A DNA stretch of 37,049 nt. It comes from Dolichospermum circinale AWQC310F. GTDB taxonomy: Bacteria > Cyanobacteriota > Cyanobacteriia > Cyanobacteriales > Nostocaceae. How positions within the stretch are numbered: position 1 is the stretch's first letter; each line of letters starts with the position of its first letter. The notes under the pieces are model-generated. The model saw only the letters and a program-made list of their open reading frames with translations. It was not told the DNA's origin and made no database searches. Of the stretch, positions 1 through 8,801 are shown in pieces. The translations under genes and the position numbers were made by a program. Location of the stretch: the NCBI RefSeq assembly GCF_000426925.1, contig NZ_KE384673.1, forward strand, positions 36,110 to 73,158, written 5' to 3'.

Positions 1-1044
1 ACTCGCGTTTATTTAACACAAATTAATACAGCAGAAGAAGTATTAATTGCTGGTGAACCAGCAGCTTGTAACCGAGTTATTAAAACCCTCGGTTGTCATG
101 CTTTTCCCGCTCCTTTCGATCATGTGATTCATTGTCAAGCAATGCAATCAGAATCTCAAGAACTGGAAAAATTATACACTTTACCAGCACAAAAAATACC
201 GGGAATTAAGTTTTATTCCGCTGCTAAATATCAATCAATTGAACTTGAGAGTCAACAAATTGCTCACAATATTGCCACAGGATTATGTCAACAACTCGAC
301 TTTCCGCGCTTAGTTAATCGTGTTTATGCAGACGGAGCAAAAATCTTTATCGAAGCTGGTGCTGGTGGTATTTGTTCGCGTTGGATAAGTAAAAATCTTG
401 GTAATCAAGAACATATTACCGTATCCCTAAACCGACGTGGTACAGATGATCATAGTTCCCTAATTAAAGCCTTAGCTAAACTATTAAGTCATCAAGTAAA
501 ATTAAATCTAGCTCCTTTATATGACTTATCCTCAGAGAATAAGAAACAGAATAAATTAACACTGAGGAAAGTTACATTAGGTGGTAATTCCATGACTTCT
601 GCAATTTTGAATGCAGAAAATAGCCAAATTTTTGCTAATAACCAAAAGCAAAAAATTTCTCTTAATCAAGAGTATAAAATCATCAATTCCCTACAGACAG
701 CGGAGAAAATAGCGCCCACAGAGATTTACCCCAAACCTAAACCCAAACCAGAAAAAAAATCCATGAAAACTATCATGGAGAACGGTTTAGAATTGTCAAA
801 GAAACTAAAATTCTTTGAGTCAACAAAAATCTTAAAGCCAAACATAAACCAAGAACCTACTGAAAAAATTAGCATGAATGATTTAAAGATTTCTCAGTAC
901 AAAAAACTCAGTAACAACACCGCCAAACTAACTAAAACGCACACAAATTTCTTAGCAGCTAGACAAGATTTTAGTCAGCAAATGAGCGAAATTATCCGAT
1001 TACAATTAGCTTGCGCTCAAAACCTACTCAACGAAGAGAAATAA
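1..1044 (+). CDS. hglC: HglC, C-terminal part (PfaB/PfaC-like polyketide synthase)
   Basis: This is the 3' end of a longer gene. The frame is open from base 1, so the GTG at 124 is internal. The first residues (VLIAGEP, then a Cys, then FPAPFDHVIH) look like the end of the acyltransferase region of PfaB/HglC-type polyunsaturated fatty acid or heterocyst glycolipid synthases. The segment GAGGICSRWI followed by LNRRGTDDHSSLIKALAKLL is typical of that family. The rest is a Lys/Pro-rich linker and a helical tail ending in a Gln-rich stretch. It lies upstream of hglA and hglB on the same strand, the usual island order. It would help build the C26-C28 chain of heterocyst glycolipids. The family is clear; the exact paralogue name rests on gene order. 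Confidence 0.85.
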   Translation, partial: TRVYLTQINTAEEVLIAGEPAACNRVIKTLGCHAFPAPFDHVIHCQAMQSESQELEKLYTLPAQKIPGIKFYSAAKYQSIELESQQIAHNIATGLCQQLDFPRLVNRVYADGAKIFIEAGAGGICSRWISKNLGNQEHITVSLNRRGTDDHSSLIKALAKLLSHQVKLNLAPLYDLSSENKKQNKLTLRKVTLGGNSMTSAILNAENSQIFANNQKQKISLNQEYKIINSLQTAEKIAPTEIYPKPKPKPEKKSMKTIMENGLELSKKLKFFESTKILKPNINQEPTEKISMNDLKISQYKKLSNNTAKLTKTHTNFLAARQDFSQQMSEIIRLQLACAQNLLNEEK

Positions 1045-1083
1045 TCCACTTAGTGTTAAGCGTAAAGCTCTTTTTTTAACAAA

Positions 1084-1214
1084 CCACAGAGGCACAGAGG
1101 ACACAGAGGAAATAAAAAAATGCTTAACTGAACTGTATTCAGAAATAGCCTGAAAATTACACCTAGACGTAAAAAGATTAATGCTCTTTCTCTGTGCCTC
1201 TGCGTCTCTGCGTG
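1084..1214. repeat. Inverted-repeat (MITE-like) element, copy 1
   Basis: The left arm at 1084-1110 (CCACAGAGGCACAGAGGACA...) is inverted at 1187-1214 (...GCCTCTGCGTCTCTGCGTG). About 76 bp of AT-rich non-coding DNA separate them. Related arms occur at 5585/5747 and 7038/7472 in this window. Such CAGAG/CTCTG heptad-like repeats are common in Nostocales intergenic DNA. Mobility is inferred, not shown. Confidence 0.55.
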
Positions 1215-1252
1215 AACTAAATTCTTCATTTTAAATCCTTTGCTTATACATT

Positions 1253-1257
1253 GAGGA
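1253..1257 (+). promoter_or_regulatory. Ribosome binding site of hglA
   Basis: GAGGA lies nine bases before the GTG at 1267. It supports GTG as the true start of hglA. Confidence 0.6.
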
Positions 1258-1266
1258 ACAACTACC

Positions 1267-2937
1267 GTGAAAACAATCGAGACGGTACGAAATCAACATG
1301 ATAATGGACTTGGTTTTTTCGGCTGGAATCATCATCAAAACCAAATTTGGAAAGGTTCATTAGATTGTATTAGCTTTGAAAAAAATGCCATCAAAGATAA
1401 ACTATTAACATTAGATCAACCTTGTCATATTATCAAAATAGCAGGGAGAATTGGTGTTACTAATGATGGTTATTTAGCACCTAATGATAATAGTTTATCT
1501 GGACAACCAGAACTTTTGATCTCACTGCCACCTCTACGTTTACAACAACTTGGTGATTCTAGTTTTCTTACTGCTTATGGTGTAAAATACGCCTATATGA
1601 CGGGAGCAATGGCTGGTGGTATTGCTTCTGAAAAGATGGTAATTGCATTAGGAAAAGAGAAGATTTTAAGCTCTTTTGGTGCTGGTGGCTTACTTCCAGA
1701 ACGTTTAGAATCCGCCATTAATTCTATTCAACAAGCCTTACCAAATGGACCCTATGCTTTCAATTTAATTCACAGTCCCAATGAACCAGCTATTGAGCGT
1801 CGCGCTGTAGATTTATATCTAAAATATGGTGTGAGAACGGTAGAAGCATCTGCATTTTTAGACTTAACTCCTAATATTGTTTATTATCGAGTTGCTGGGT
1901 TAAGATTGAATGCAGCCAATCAAATTGATATCAGAAATAAGGTCATTGCTAAAATTTCCCGTCGAGAAGTTGCAACTAAATTTTTGCAACCAGCACCCGC
2001 GAGAATTATCAAAGAATTACTTCAGCAAGGATTAATTACCGAACTACAGGCAAATTTGGCCAGCCAAGTACCAATGGCTGATGATATTACCGTTGAAGCT
2101 GATTCTGGAGGTCACACTGATAATCGTCCTTTAGTATGTTTATTACCTTCAATTATTGCGCTCAGAGATGAAATTCAAGCGCAATATAATTACTCAGTTC
2201 CTATTAGAATTGGAGTCGCTGGAGGCATTGGCACACCAGAATCAGCATTAGCTGGTTTTATAATGGGTGCTGCTTATATAGTGACTGGTTCAATTAATCA
2301 ATCTTGTGTTGAATCTGGTGCTTGTGAACATACTAAAAAGTTATTAGCACAAGCAGAAATGGCAGATATGATCATGGCTCCCGCAGCCGATATGTTTGAA
2401 ATGGGAGTGAAATTACAAGTTCTCAAACGGGGGACAATGTTCCCCATGCGAGCGCAAAAACTTTATGAATTATACCGCAATTATGACTCTATTGAACATA
2501 TTCCCAAAGCCGAAAAAGAAAAGTTAGAAAAACAAATTTTTCGGAAAAGTATTGCCGAAGTTTGGGAAGGTACAGCCGCTTATTTATCCCAAAAAAATCC
2601 TGAAAAATTGGGTAAAGCTGTTAATAATCCTAAACTGAAAATGGCCTTAATTTTTAGATGGTATTTAGGGTTATCTTCCCGCTGGTCTAGCACTGGTGAA
2701 AAAGGTCGGGAAGTTGATTATCAAATTTGGTGCGGACCAGCTATGGGTGGCTTTAATGACTGGGTGCGTGGTTCATATTTATCAGAAGCTAATCAACGTC
2801 ATGTTGTTGATGTTGCTAACCAAATTATGAAGGGAACTGGATTTTTATATCGTACCCATAGTTTGAAAATTCAGGGTTTGCAAATGCCTCCTTATTACAG
2901 TCAATATCAACCAATTCCTTCTATATTGGAGAAGTAA
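1267..2937 (+). CDS. hglA: HglA, PfaD-family FMN enoyl reductase
   Basis: A 556-residue protein of the PfaD/2-nitropropane dioxygenase family, which acts as the separate enoyl reductase of PUFA-type and heterocyst glycolipid synthases. Seen: the TIM-barrel segment [20 protein letters not shown], then a Gly-rich turn ([20 protein letters not shown]) and [13 protein letters not shown], all typical of FMN and substrate binding in this family. The C-terminal third ([20 protein letters not shown]) is a PfaD signature. The start is GTG with GAGGA upstream. It stops two bases before hglB, with the hglB ribosome site inside its last codons, so the two are co-transcribed and probably translationally coupled. 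The island order (hglC-hglA-hglB) supports the name. It would work with the synthase during heterocyst maturation. Confidence 0.9.
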   Translation: MKTIETVRNQHDNGLGFFGWNHHQNQIWKGSLDCISFEKNAIKDKLLTLDQPCHIIKIAGRIGVTNDGYLAPNDNSLSGQPELLISLPPLRLQQLGDSSFLTAYGVKYAYMTGAMAGGIASEKMVIALGKEKILSSFGAGGLLPERLESAINSIQQALPNGPYAFNLIHSPNEPAIERRAVDLYLKYGVRTVEASAFLDLTPNIVYYRVAGLRLNAANQIDIRNKVIAKISRREVATKFLQPAPARIIKELLQQGLITELQANLASQVPMADDITVEADSGGHTDNRPLVCLLPSIIALRDEIQAQYNYSVPIRIGVAGGIGTPESALAGFIMGAAYIVTGSINQSCVESGACEHTKKLLAQAEMADMIMAPAADMFEMGVKLQVLKRGTMFPMRAQKLYELYRNYDSIEHIPKAEKEKLEKQIFRKSIAEVWEGTAAYLSQKNPEKLGKAVNNPKLKMALIFRWYLGLSSRWSSTGEKGREVDYQIWCGPAMGGFNDWVRGSYLSEANQRHVVDVANQIMKGTGFLYRTHSLKIQGLQMPPYYSQYQPIPSILEK

Positions 2938-2939
2938 AA

Positions 2940-4454
2940 ATGAATTTTAAACAGTCTTATACTGCTGAAAGTATTCAAACATTTCTAGCTTCCAATCTTG
3001 CGGAAGTTATTGGAGTTACAACCGCAGAAATTGATGTTCACGAAAACTTAGAAAGTTATGGTTTAGATTCTGCTCAAGCCATGATTATTATTAGTAAATT
3101 GGAGCAATTATTAGGATTTAAACCGTCTCCCGTTCTCCTTTGGCATTATCCCAACATTGCTGCCCTTTCTCAGCGGTTGTCAGAGGAAGCAAGTGATGAT
3201 TCTCCAGGAAAAGATGCAGCTTCAGGTACAAATTCTGCTGTTAATTTTGCTCCCCCTTTCCTAGATTTAGCTGCGGAAGCTGTCCTAGACCCCAGCATTC
3301 AACCCGTAGGTAATACGGTTTTTGTTTCTCACCCCAAAAATATCTTTTTAACCGGAGGAACAGGTTATTTAGGTGCTTTCGTTATCAAGGAATTACTAGA
3401 AGTTAGTGAAGCAATTCTTTATTGTTTAGTGCGTGCTAGTAATGTGGAAGAGGGGAAAAGCAAACTAGAAAATAATTTGCAACAATATGGAATTTGGCAA
3501 GATAAATATAGTCACCGCATTATCCCCATTATTGGTGATTTATCACAGCCACATTTGGGTATTGACCCAGAACAATTTCAACATCTAGCTGCTAATATAG
3601 ATACTATTTATCATAGTGCAGCTTTACTGAATTATGTTTATCCTTACTCGGCACTAAAAACAGCGAATGTTTTGGGTACACAGGAAATTTTACGTTTAGC
3701 TTGTCAAACCAAAGTTAAACCATTTCATTATGTTTCTAGTGTTGCTGTTTTTGAGTCTAGTGCTTATGCAGGTAAACTGGTTAAAGAAAATGATGATTTT
3801 GATGACTGGGAAGGTATTTTTCTCGGTTATTCCCAAACTAAATGGGTGGCAGAAAAGTTAGTCAAAATCGCTGGTAGTCGAGGATTACCTATTACTATCT
3901 ACAGACCTCCTTTAATTTCTGGAGATAGCAAAACCGGAATTTGTAATACCCATGATTTCATCAATTTAATGATTAAAGGTTGTCTGCAAATGGGTTCTTT
4001 TCCCGATGTAGATTATATGTTAGATATGTCTCCCGTTGATTATGTCAGCAAATCTGTTGTTTATCTTTCTCGACAAGAAACATCTGTAGGTAAAGCTTTC
4101 CATTTACAACATCCTCAACCCGCTTCTTTAATATCTTTAGTTGATTGGGTGCGTTCTTTTGGGTTTTCATTAAAGATGATTCCATACCAAGAATGGCAAG
4201 CAGAATTAATTAATAATGTCACCTCTCCAGACAATCCTTTATATACTTTGCGGCCATTTTTGTTAGAACGTTGGTCAGATGAACAAATCACTATTCCCGA
4301 TTTGTATTTACAAGCTAGAAGACCAATTATTAGTTGTGAAAAAACTCTAGAAGCATTAAAAGGCAGTTCTATTGTTTGTCCTGCTATTGATTCTCAATTG
4401 TTGATGACTTACACATCTTACCTAGTGCAAACTGGTTTTTTAAGTCTTGTCTAA
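2940..4454 (+). CDS. hglB: HglB/HetM, acyl carrier plus thioester reductase
   Basis: A 504-residue two-domain protein. Residues about 8-85 form an acyl carrier domain with the phosphopantetheine site GLDSAQA (Ser44). From about residue 135 there is an NAD(P)-binding thioester reductase with TGGTGYLG (139-146), a VYHSAA-like core and the [11 protein letters not shown] motif near 297. The enzyme would take the finished polyketide chain from the synthase and release it reductively, giving the fatty alcohol of the heterocyst envelope glycolipid. Length and domain order match HetM/HglB of Anabaena. GGAG in the end of hglA serves as its ribosome site. A terminator follows at 4462-4480. Synonym: hetM. 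Confidence 0.92.
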   Translation: MNFKQSYTAESIQTFLASNLAEVIGVTTAEIDVHENLESYGLDSAQAMIIISKLEQLLGFKPSPVLLWHYPNIAALSQRLSEEASDDSPGKDAASGTNSAVNFAPPFLDLAAEAVLDPSIQPVGNTVFVSHPKNIFLTGGTGYLGAFVIKELLEVSEAILYCLVRASNVEEGKSKLENNLQQYGIWQDKYSHRIIPIIGDLSQPHLGIDPEQFQHLAANIDTIYHSAALLNYVYPYSALKTANVLGTQEILRLACQTKVKPFHYVSSVAVFESSAYAGKLVKENDDFDDWEGIFLGYSQTKWVAEKLVKIAGSRGLPITIYRPPLISGDSKTGICNTHDFINLMIKGCLQMGSFPDVDYMLDMSPVDYVSKSVVYLSRQETSVGKAFHLQHPQPASLISLVDWVRSFGFSLKMIPYQEWQAELINNVTSPDNPLYTLRPFLLERWSDEQITIPDLYLQARRPIISCEKTLEALKGSSIVCPAIDSQLLMTYTSYLVQTGFLSLV

Positions 4455-4461
4455 TTCTTTT

Positions 4462-4480
4462 GGCACAGTTTACCTGTGCC
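4462..4480 (+). terminator. Intrinsic terminator after hglB
   Basis: A 7-bp stem (GGCACAG / CTGTGCC) with a five-base loop is followed by TATTTTATT. It sits eight bases after the hglB stop and about 30 bases before hetN, so it probably separates the two transcripts. Confidence 0.6.
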
Positions 4481-4511
4481 TATTTTATTAATGTAATTGA
4501 CTTCTTAAAAA

Positions 4512-5303
4512 ATGAACATAAAATGTCGGGAAACTGTTTTAATTACTGGTTCAGCTAGTGGTATTGGCTATCAGTTAGCCCGGATTTTTGCTCATGAGAA
4601 TTACAATCTTGTATTAGTAGATAGGTTAGGAGAAAAACTGCAAATAATAGCTGTTGAACTGGCAGAGGAGTTTGGGATTTTTGTTAAACCCATTACCAAA
4701 GATTTATCTAGATCCACATCTCCCGAAGAAATTTTTACAGAATTACAACAAGTTGGGATTAAAGTTGATATCTTAGTCAATAATGCAGGTTTTGGTAATC
4801 ATGGATTATTTTATGAAACCAACCTCAATACTGAACTAGAAATGTTGCAGGTAAATTTGGTTTGTCTTACCCATTTAACCAAATTATTTCTTAGAGAAAT
4901 GGTTAAACAACGTCATGGTAAAATTCTTAATGTTGCTTCTGCTGCTGCATTTCAACCAGGTCCATTAATGGCGGTTTATTTTGCAACAAAAGCTTATATT
5001 TTATCTTTTTCAGAAGCTATTGCCAATGAGTTAGAAGGTACAGGTATAACTGTAACTGTTCTTTGTCCAGGTTCAACTGCATCTGCATTTCATGAAAGAA
5101 CAGGAATGGCAGATTCTAAACTACTAAAACGCAAAAAAATGATGGATGCGGAAACTGTAGCCCAAATTGGTTATGATGGTTTAATTCAGGGAAAAACAAT
5201 TATTATTCCTGGTTTTGTTAATAAATTAATGGCAAAATGTATTCGCTTTATACCCAGGAAAATGGTAACAAAAATTGTCAGAAGTATGCAAGAAAATAAA
5301 TAA
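4512..5303 (+). CDS. hetN: HetN-like short-chain ketoreductase
   Basis: A 263-residue classical short-chain dehydrogenase. Seen: TGSASGIG (12-19) for NADP(H) binding, NNAG (90-93), Ser143 in NVASAA, and the catalytic YFATK (Tyr156, Lys160). Its place straight after hglB matches hetN, whose product in Anabaena both resembles a 3-ketoacyl reductase and limits new heterocysts. Inhibition in Anabaena PCC 7120 depends on an RGSGR pentapeptide. Here the aligned stretch, as far as I can place it, reads QRHGK (133-137) and no RGSGR occurs anywhere. The patterning role is therefore doubtful and a glycolipid ketoreductase role is likelier. The start is ATG without an obvious ribosome site. Confidence 0.8.
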   Translation: MNIKCRETVLITGSASGIGYQLARIFAHENYNLVLVDRLGEKLQIIAVELAEEFGIFVKPITKDLSRSTSPEEIFTELQQVGIKVDILVNNAGFGNHGLFYETNLNTELEMLQVNLVCLTHLTKLFLREMVKQRHGKILNVASAAAFQPGPLMAVYFATKAYILSFSEAIANELEGTGITVTVLCPGSTASAFHERTGMADSKLLKRKKMMDAETVAQIGYDGLIQGKTIIIPGFVNKLMAKCIRFIPRKMVTKIVRSMQENK

Positions 5304-5342
5304 TTAAAGACAATGCAAAAGCACTGAAAATCTGATTATTTG

Positions 5343-5370
5343 GTAGGGGTAATTCATGAATTACCTCTAC
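5343..5370 (+). repeat. 28-bp palindrome, possible hetN terminator
   Basis: GTAGGGGTAATT followed by CATG-centred symmetry and AATTACCTCTAC forms a nearly perfect hairpin 40 bp after hetN. The same type of GTAGGGGTAATTC palindrome is a common dispersed repeat in cyanobacteria. The following TTTATTG is a weak U-tract. Confidence 0.5.
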
Positions 5371-5439
5371 TTTATTGCTGTTTTGAGTAAGTCTTATTTT
5401 AAATCCAAATAGAAATATTATTTGCGTACTCACTCAAAT

Positions 5440-5574
5440 TCACAGAACCGTCGGTAGCAAAACTTGCCTCTTAGTAAAATAACGATAAATTTCTTGACGG
5501 TGTAAAACTCTTTCAAAAATTAATCTTTGACCATCAAAAATCATACCAAGACGATAATCATCATCAGTAATCAT
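5440..5574 (-). pseudogene. RelE/ParE-type toxin remnant
   Basis: A 44-codon minus-strand ORF from the ATG at 5574 to the TGA at 5440. The stretch DDYRLGMIFDGQRLIFERVL followed by HRQEIYRYF resembles the C-terminal half of RelE/ParE-family toxins (core strand, then an H-R-x-E-I-Y-R end). The N-terminal half expected for a toxin of 85-100 residues is missing. Just upstream of its start lies an inverted-repeat element (5585-5747). No antitoxin gene is visible. I read it as a truncated toxin, perhaps cut by the element. The family call rests on a short motif, so confidence is limited. Confidence 0.45.
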
Positions 5575-5584
5575 TTTTTTGTCT

Positions 5585-5747
5585 CACGCAGAGGCGCTCC
5601 AGGCGCAGAGAGAAATCAAAAGTGTGGGATAAACACATAAAAAAACCCTAGATAAATTAACCGAAGGGTTATTAATAAAAACTACATCTTACCTACCCAT
5701 CCAAATTCCTTCCGTGCTCTTCTTTGCGTCTCTGCGTCTCTGCGTGA
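5585..5747. repeat. Inverted-repeat (MITE-like) element, copy 2
   Basis: Left arm 5585-5614 begins CACGCAGAGGCGC and has a small insertion. Right arm 5719-5747 ends TCTCTGCGTCTCTGCGTGA. About 100 bp of non-coding DNA with a small ACCCT/AGGGT hairpin lie between. The arms match those of the GxxExxY cassette at 7038-7472. Confidence 0.55.
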
Positions 5748-5838
5748 AAAAATCCTCTTATCCAACCTTAAACGGCCACTTCACATCCCCAAACGGTAAG
5801 GTAATAAAAGCCATATTTAGTAAAAATAAACAAAATAG

Positions 5839-7032
5839 ATGACATCCATAGAATCCCACAAAAAAGCCAAAGCCCTCAAACCCGGAAGCGTGCGCCCCGC
5901 CAAAGAACTCTGTAGCGAATGCGGACTATGCGACACTTACTACATCCACTACGTTAAAGAAGCGTGCGCCTTCATTACCCAAAGAATAGACGAACTAGAA
6001 ACCAGCACCCATAACCGTCCCCGCAACTTAGAAGACGAAAACGAACTCTACTTTGGAGTTCATCAAGAAATGATGTCCGCCAGAAAACAAGAACCCATCG
6101 AAGGCGCACAATGGACAGGAATAGTAAGCAGCATAGCCATAGAAATGCTCAATCGTGGCTTAGTTGAAGGCGTAGTTTGTGTCCAAAACAGCAAAGAAGA
6201 CCGCTTTCAACCCATGCCCATAATAGCCCGCACTCCAGAAGAAATACTAGCTGCCAAAGTTAATAAACCCACATTATCCCCCAACCTGTCCGTATTAGAA
6301 CAGATAGAAAAATCGGGAATGAAACGGTTATTAATCATTGGAGTAGGTTGTCAAATCCAAGCATTACGCGCCGTAGAGAAAAAACTAGGCCTAGAAAAAC
6401 TCTATGTACTGGGAACACCCTGCGTAGATAACGTTACCCGCGCCGGACTGCAAAAATTTCTAGAAACCACCAGCCGTTCCCCGCAAACAGTCGTCAGCTA
6501 CGAATTTATGCAAGACTTCCGAGTCCACTTCAAACACCAAGACGGCTCAGAAGAGACAGTACCCTTCTTTGGCTTAAAAACAAACGTGCTTAAAGACATT
6601 TTCGCCCCATCATGTATGAGTTGCTTTGATTACGTTAACTCCCTAGCCGATATAGTCGTTGGGTATATGGGCGCACCTTACAAATGGCAATGGATAGTAG
6701 TCAGAAACGATACAGGCAAAGAAATGTTAGAACTCGTTAAAGACCAATTGGATACCCAACCCGTCATATCCCAAGGAAACCGCAAACCAGCAGTACAGCA
6801 AAGCATCCCAGCTTATGATCAAGCAGTTACCTTACCCATCTGGGCTGCGAAACTAATGGGAGTCGTCATAGATAAAATCGGACCAAAAGGACTCGAATAT
6901 GCGAGATTTTCCATAGATTCCCACTTTGCGAGAAATTATTTGTATGTAAAGCGGAATCATGGAGAGAAATTAGCAGCGCACGTACCGGAGTTTGCGAAGC
7001 GGATAGTGGGACAGTATAAGTTACCGAAATGA
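5839..7032 (+). CDS. bciB: Divinyl chlorophyllide 8-vinyl-reductase, ferredoxin type
   Basis: A 397-residue protein of the F420 hydrogenase/dehydrogenase beta-subunit family, like cyanobacterial Slr1923-type BciB. That enzyme reduces the 8-vinyl group of divinyl (proto)chlorophyllide using ferredoxin, a late step of chlorophyll a synthesis. Seen: an N-terminal iron-sulfur motif CSECGLC (Cys25, Cys28, Cys31) with Cys43 nearby, the GVGCQIQALR turn near residue 170, and a second cysteine pair CMSC near 257-260. The C-terminal domain is the usual FrhB-like fold. The related 7-hydroxymethyl chlorophyll a reductase of plants is the main alternative, but cyanobacterial members are vinyl reductases. 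Its codon choice is richer in C-ending codons than that of the hgl genes. No ribosome site is evident. Confidence 0.85.
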   Translation: MTSIESHKKAKALKPGSVRPAKELCSECGLCDTYYIHYVKEACAFITQRIDELETSTHNRPRNLEDENELYFGVHQEMMSARKQEPIEGAQWTGIVSSIAIEMLNRGLVEGVVCVQNSKEDRFQPMPIIARTPEEILAAKVNKPTLSPNLSVLEQIEKSGMKRLLIIGVGCQIQALRAVEKKLGLEKLYVLGTPCVDNVTRAGLQKFLETTSRSPQTVVSYEFMQDFRVHFKHQDGSEETVPFFGLKTNVLKDIFAPSCMSCFDYVNSLADIVVGYMGAPYKWQWIVVRNDTGKEMLELVKDQLDTQPVISQGNRKPAVQQSIPAYDQAVTLPIWAAKLMGVVIDKIGPKGLEYARFSIDSHFARNYLYVKRNHGEKLAAHVPEFAKRIVGQYKLPK

Positions 7033-7037
7033 TGGCT

Positions 7038-7472
7038 CACGCAGAGGCGCAGAGGCGCGGAGAGTTTTTAGAGTTTGTTGACTATGCGTGTGATACCGTC
7101 TTTGATGAGTGGGACGTTAAAGTTGATTAGTAGTCCGACTTTTTTATCAGCAAGACGTAGATAGGTTAATAGCTGCTTTTTATGTACAGGATGGAGATTT
7201 TCCACTGATTTGAGTTCGACAATCACCTTGTCTTCAACTATCAAATCAGCCCGGAAACCTTCCTCCAAAACCACACCATCATAGATGATGGGAATAATTA
7301 CCTGTCTTCTCACCTCCAACTTTCGCCTTCTCAATTCAACATCCATCACCGTCTCATATACCGACTCCAACAAACCAGGTCCCAAAGTAGTGTGAATCTT
7401 GTAAGCCACATCAACAATAACTCCCGAAATCTCATTCTCAATCATTTCTCTGCGCCTCTGCGTCTCTGCGTG
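7038..7472. mobile_element. Candidate inverted-repeat cassette carrying a GxxExxY gene
   Basis: Arms of 27 bp at 7038-7064 (CACGCAGAGGCGCAGAGGCG...) and 7446-7472 (inverse, ...CTCTGCGTCTCTGCGTG) enclose one gene with almost no spare sequence. The stop codon is three bases from one arm and the start codon touches the other. Two shorter copies without a gene (1084-1214, 5585-5747) use the same arms. There is no transposase and no clear target duplication, so mobility is a hypothesis. Confidence 0.4.
7068..7445 (-). CDS. GxxExxY family protein
   Basis: A 125-residue protein if it starts at the ATG at 7445. A longer frame from a TTG at 7475 would translate the inverted repeat as HAETQRRRE, which I reject. 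Seen: the family signature GPGLLESVY (G24, E27, Y30) and a PD-(D/E)XK-like core, D67 in RADLIV and E77/K79 in VIVELKS. The fold suggests a small nuclease-like protein, but no biochemical role is established for the family as far as I know. The flanking repeat places AGAGG about ten bases before the ATG on the coding strand, so the repeat may supply its ribosome site. It lies between bciB and a PLP gene without sharing their operons. Confidence 0.8.
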   Translation of the reverse strand: MIENEISGVIVDVAYKIHTTLGPGLLESVYETVMDVELRRRKLEVRRQVIIPIIYDGVVLEEGFRADLIVEDKVIVELKSVENLHPVHKKQLLTYLRLADKKVGLLINFNVPLIKDGITRIVNKL

Positions 7473-7485
7473 CAAAAATATTACC

Positions 7486-8718
7486 TCATAAAGTCCCTAC
7501 TGCCTCAATGGCCGCTTGTAAAGCAATAGATACATGAGTCCAATGTGTACCGCCTTGGCAATAGACGATATAAGGTTCTCGCAATGGTCCATCTGCTGAT
7601 AGTTCCAAGGTACTCCCTTCGATAAATGTCCCTCCAGCCATGACTACTTGGCTTTCGTAGCCTGGCATATCGTCGGGTATGGGGTTGAGATAAGAGCCGA
7701 TGGGTGAATGCTGCTGTATGGCTTTGCAGAAGGCGATGAGTTTTTTGGCTGAACCAAGTTTAATGGCTTGAATTACGTCTCCTCTGGGCGCTAATGGTGG
7801 GGGGTTGACTGGATATCCCAGTTTGTCAAATACATAACCCGTCAGGTATGTTCCTTTCATGGCTTCCCCTACCATCTGCGGTGCTAAAAATAATCCTTGG
7901 AATAAGAGGCGGTTTTGATCAAAGGTGGCCCCCCCTTGGCTACCAATCCCAGGGGCTGTCAGTCTACAAGCTGCTGCTTCTACTAAGTCAGCGCGTCCAG
8001 CTATGTAACCACCAGCACTCACGACTGTACCCCCAGGATTTTTGATCAATGACCCGGCTATGAGGTCGGCACCAATATGGGTTGGTTCTTGGGTTTCTAT
8101 AAATTCGCCGTAGCAGTTGTCTACAAAGCAAATGGTGTGGGGATTTTGCTGTTTGACTATGTAAACAATTTTTTCTATGTCAGCAATAGAAAGGCTTGGC
8201 CGCCATGAATATCCGCAAGACCGTTGAATCAATACTAACTTTGTGTTGTCGGTAATGCTAGTCGCTAAGTTTTGCCAATCTATTTTTCCTTGTTGGGTTA
8301 GTTCTAATTGGCGGTATTTTATGCCAAAATCAAGAAGAGAGCCTTGGCCTTGTCCTCTCAAGCCAATCACCTCTTCCAATGTATCGTAGGGAGAACCAAC
8401 CACTGCTAACATTTCATCCCCAGGACGAAGTACGCCATACAGCGCACAAGCGATCGCATGAGTTCCCGAAACAAACTGCACTCGCACCACCGCAGCTTCA
8501 GCACCCATTACTTGGGCAAAAACTTGATCTAAGGTTTCTCTTCCTAAATCATCGTGTCCGTAGCCACTCACGCCCGCAAAATGGTGCGCTCCCACTCGAT
8601 GATCACGAAAGGCATCTAATACTCTTTTTAGATTATGCTTGACCTGAGTGTCAATAGCGGAAAAAATTTCTAATAGTGCCTGTTCTGCTTCCCGCAGCTG
8701 TTCAAAGCTGTTCATCAT
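7486..8718 (-). CDS. Methionine gamma-lyase-like PLP enzyme (aluminium resistance family)
   Basis: A 410-residue protein of the family annotated as aluminium resistance or methionine gamma-lyase-like. Seen: the N-terminal HHFAGVSGYGHDDLGRETLD segment, GTHAIACAL (the phosphate-binding turn of PLP fold type I), a cofactor Asp in CFVDNCYGEF, and the likely Schiff-base lysine in GSLIKNPGG. It is widely conserved in cyanobacteria, but the natural substrate is uncertain. It probably cleaves or replaces groups on sulfur amino acids. It starts with two ATG codons; either is possible. It is divergent from desC with only 83 bp between, so the promoters lie back to back. Confidence 0.8.
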   Translation of the reverse strand: MMNSFEQLREAEQALLEIFSAIDTQVKHNLKRVLDAFRDHRVGAHHFAGVSGYGHDDLGRETLDQVFAQVMGAEAAVVRVQFVSGTHAIACALYGVLRPGDEMLAVVGSPYDTLEEVIGLRGQGQGSLLDFGIKYRQLELTQQGKIDWQNLATSITDNTKLVLIQRSCGYSWRPSLSIADIEKIVYIVKQQNPHTICFVDNCYGEFIETQEPTHIGADLIAGSLIKNPGGTVVSAGGYIAGRADLVEAAACRLTAPGIGSQGGATFDQNRLLFQGLFLAPQMVGEAMKGTYLTGYVFDKLGYPVNPPPLAPRGDVIQAIKLGSAKKLIAFCKAIQQHSPIGSYLNPIPDDMPGYESQVVMAGGTFIEGSTLELSADGPLREPYIVYCQGGTHWTHVSIALQAAIEAVGTL

Positions 8719-8801
8719 TTCCTCATTGAAAAAAATAAAATAGATATGCGGATTTTAGGATCGCGCAGACTAGGCTGAACAATTTCTATTCAGGTTACTG
8801 C

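Larger units (their letters stand above)
1045..1266. other. hglC-hglA intergenic region
   Basis: This 222-bp gap holds an inverted-repeat element (1084-1214) and the ribosome binding site of hglA. I see no ORF with coding character and no clear terminator with a U-run. Confidence 0.6.
5304..5838. other. hetN-bciB intergenic region
   Basis: This 535-bp stretch holds a 28-bp palindrome, a toxin remnant on the minus strand and an inverted-repeat element. hetI, which follows hetN in Anabaena PCC 7120, is not here. An 18-codon minus-strand ORF at 5758-5814 is too short to call. Confidence 0.6.

Noticed and set aside
124-1044. Separate gene starting at the GTG at 124
   Set aside because: The frame is open without a stop from base 1 and the upstream residues fit the same acyltransferase domain, so this is the tail of hglC.
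5758-5814. 18-codon minus-strand ORF (MAFITLPFGDVKWPFKVG)
   Set aside because: Too short to separate from chance, with no ribosome site. It might be the start of a lost gene cut by the inverted-repeat element.
7446-7475. Ten-residue N-terminal extension (HAETQRRRE) of the GxxExxY protein
   Set aside because: It is encoded wholly by the inverted-repeat arm and needs a TTG start. The ATG at 7445 matches the usual family start.
7848-8642. Plus-strand ORFs opposite the PLP lyase-like gene
   Set aside because: They are shadows of a well-supported minus-strand gene with no independent features.
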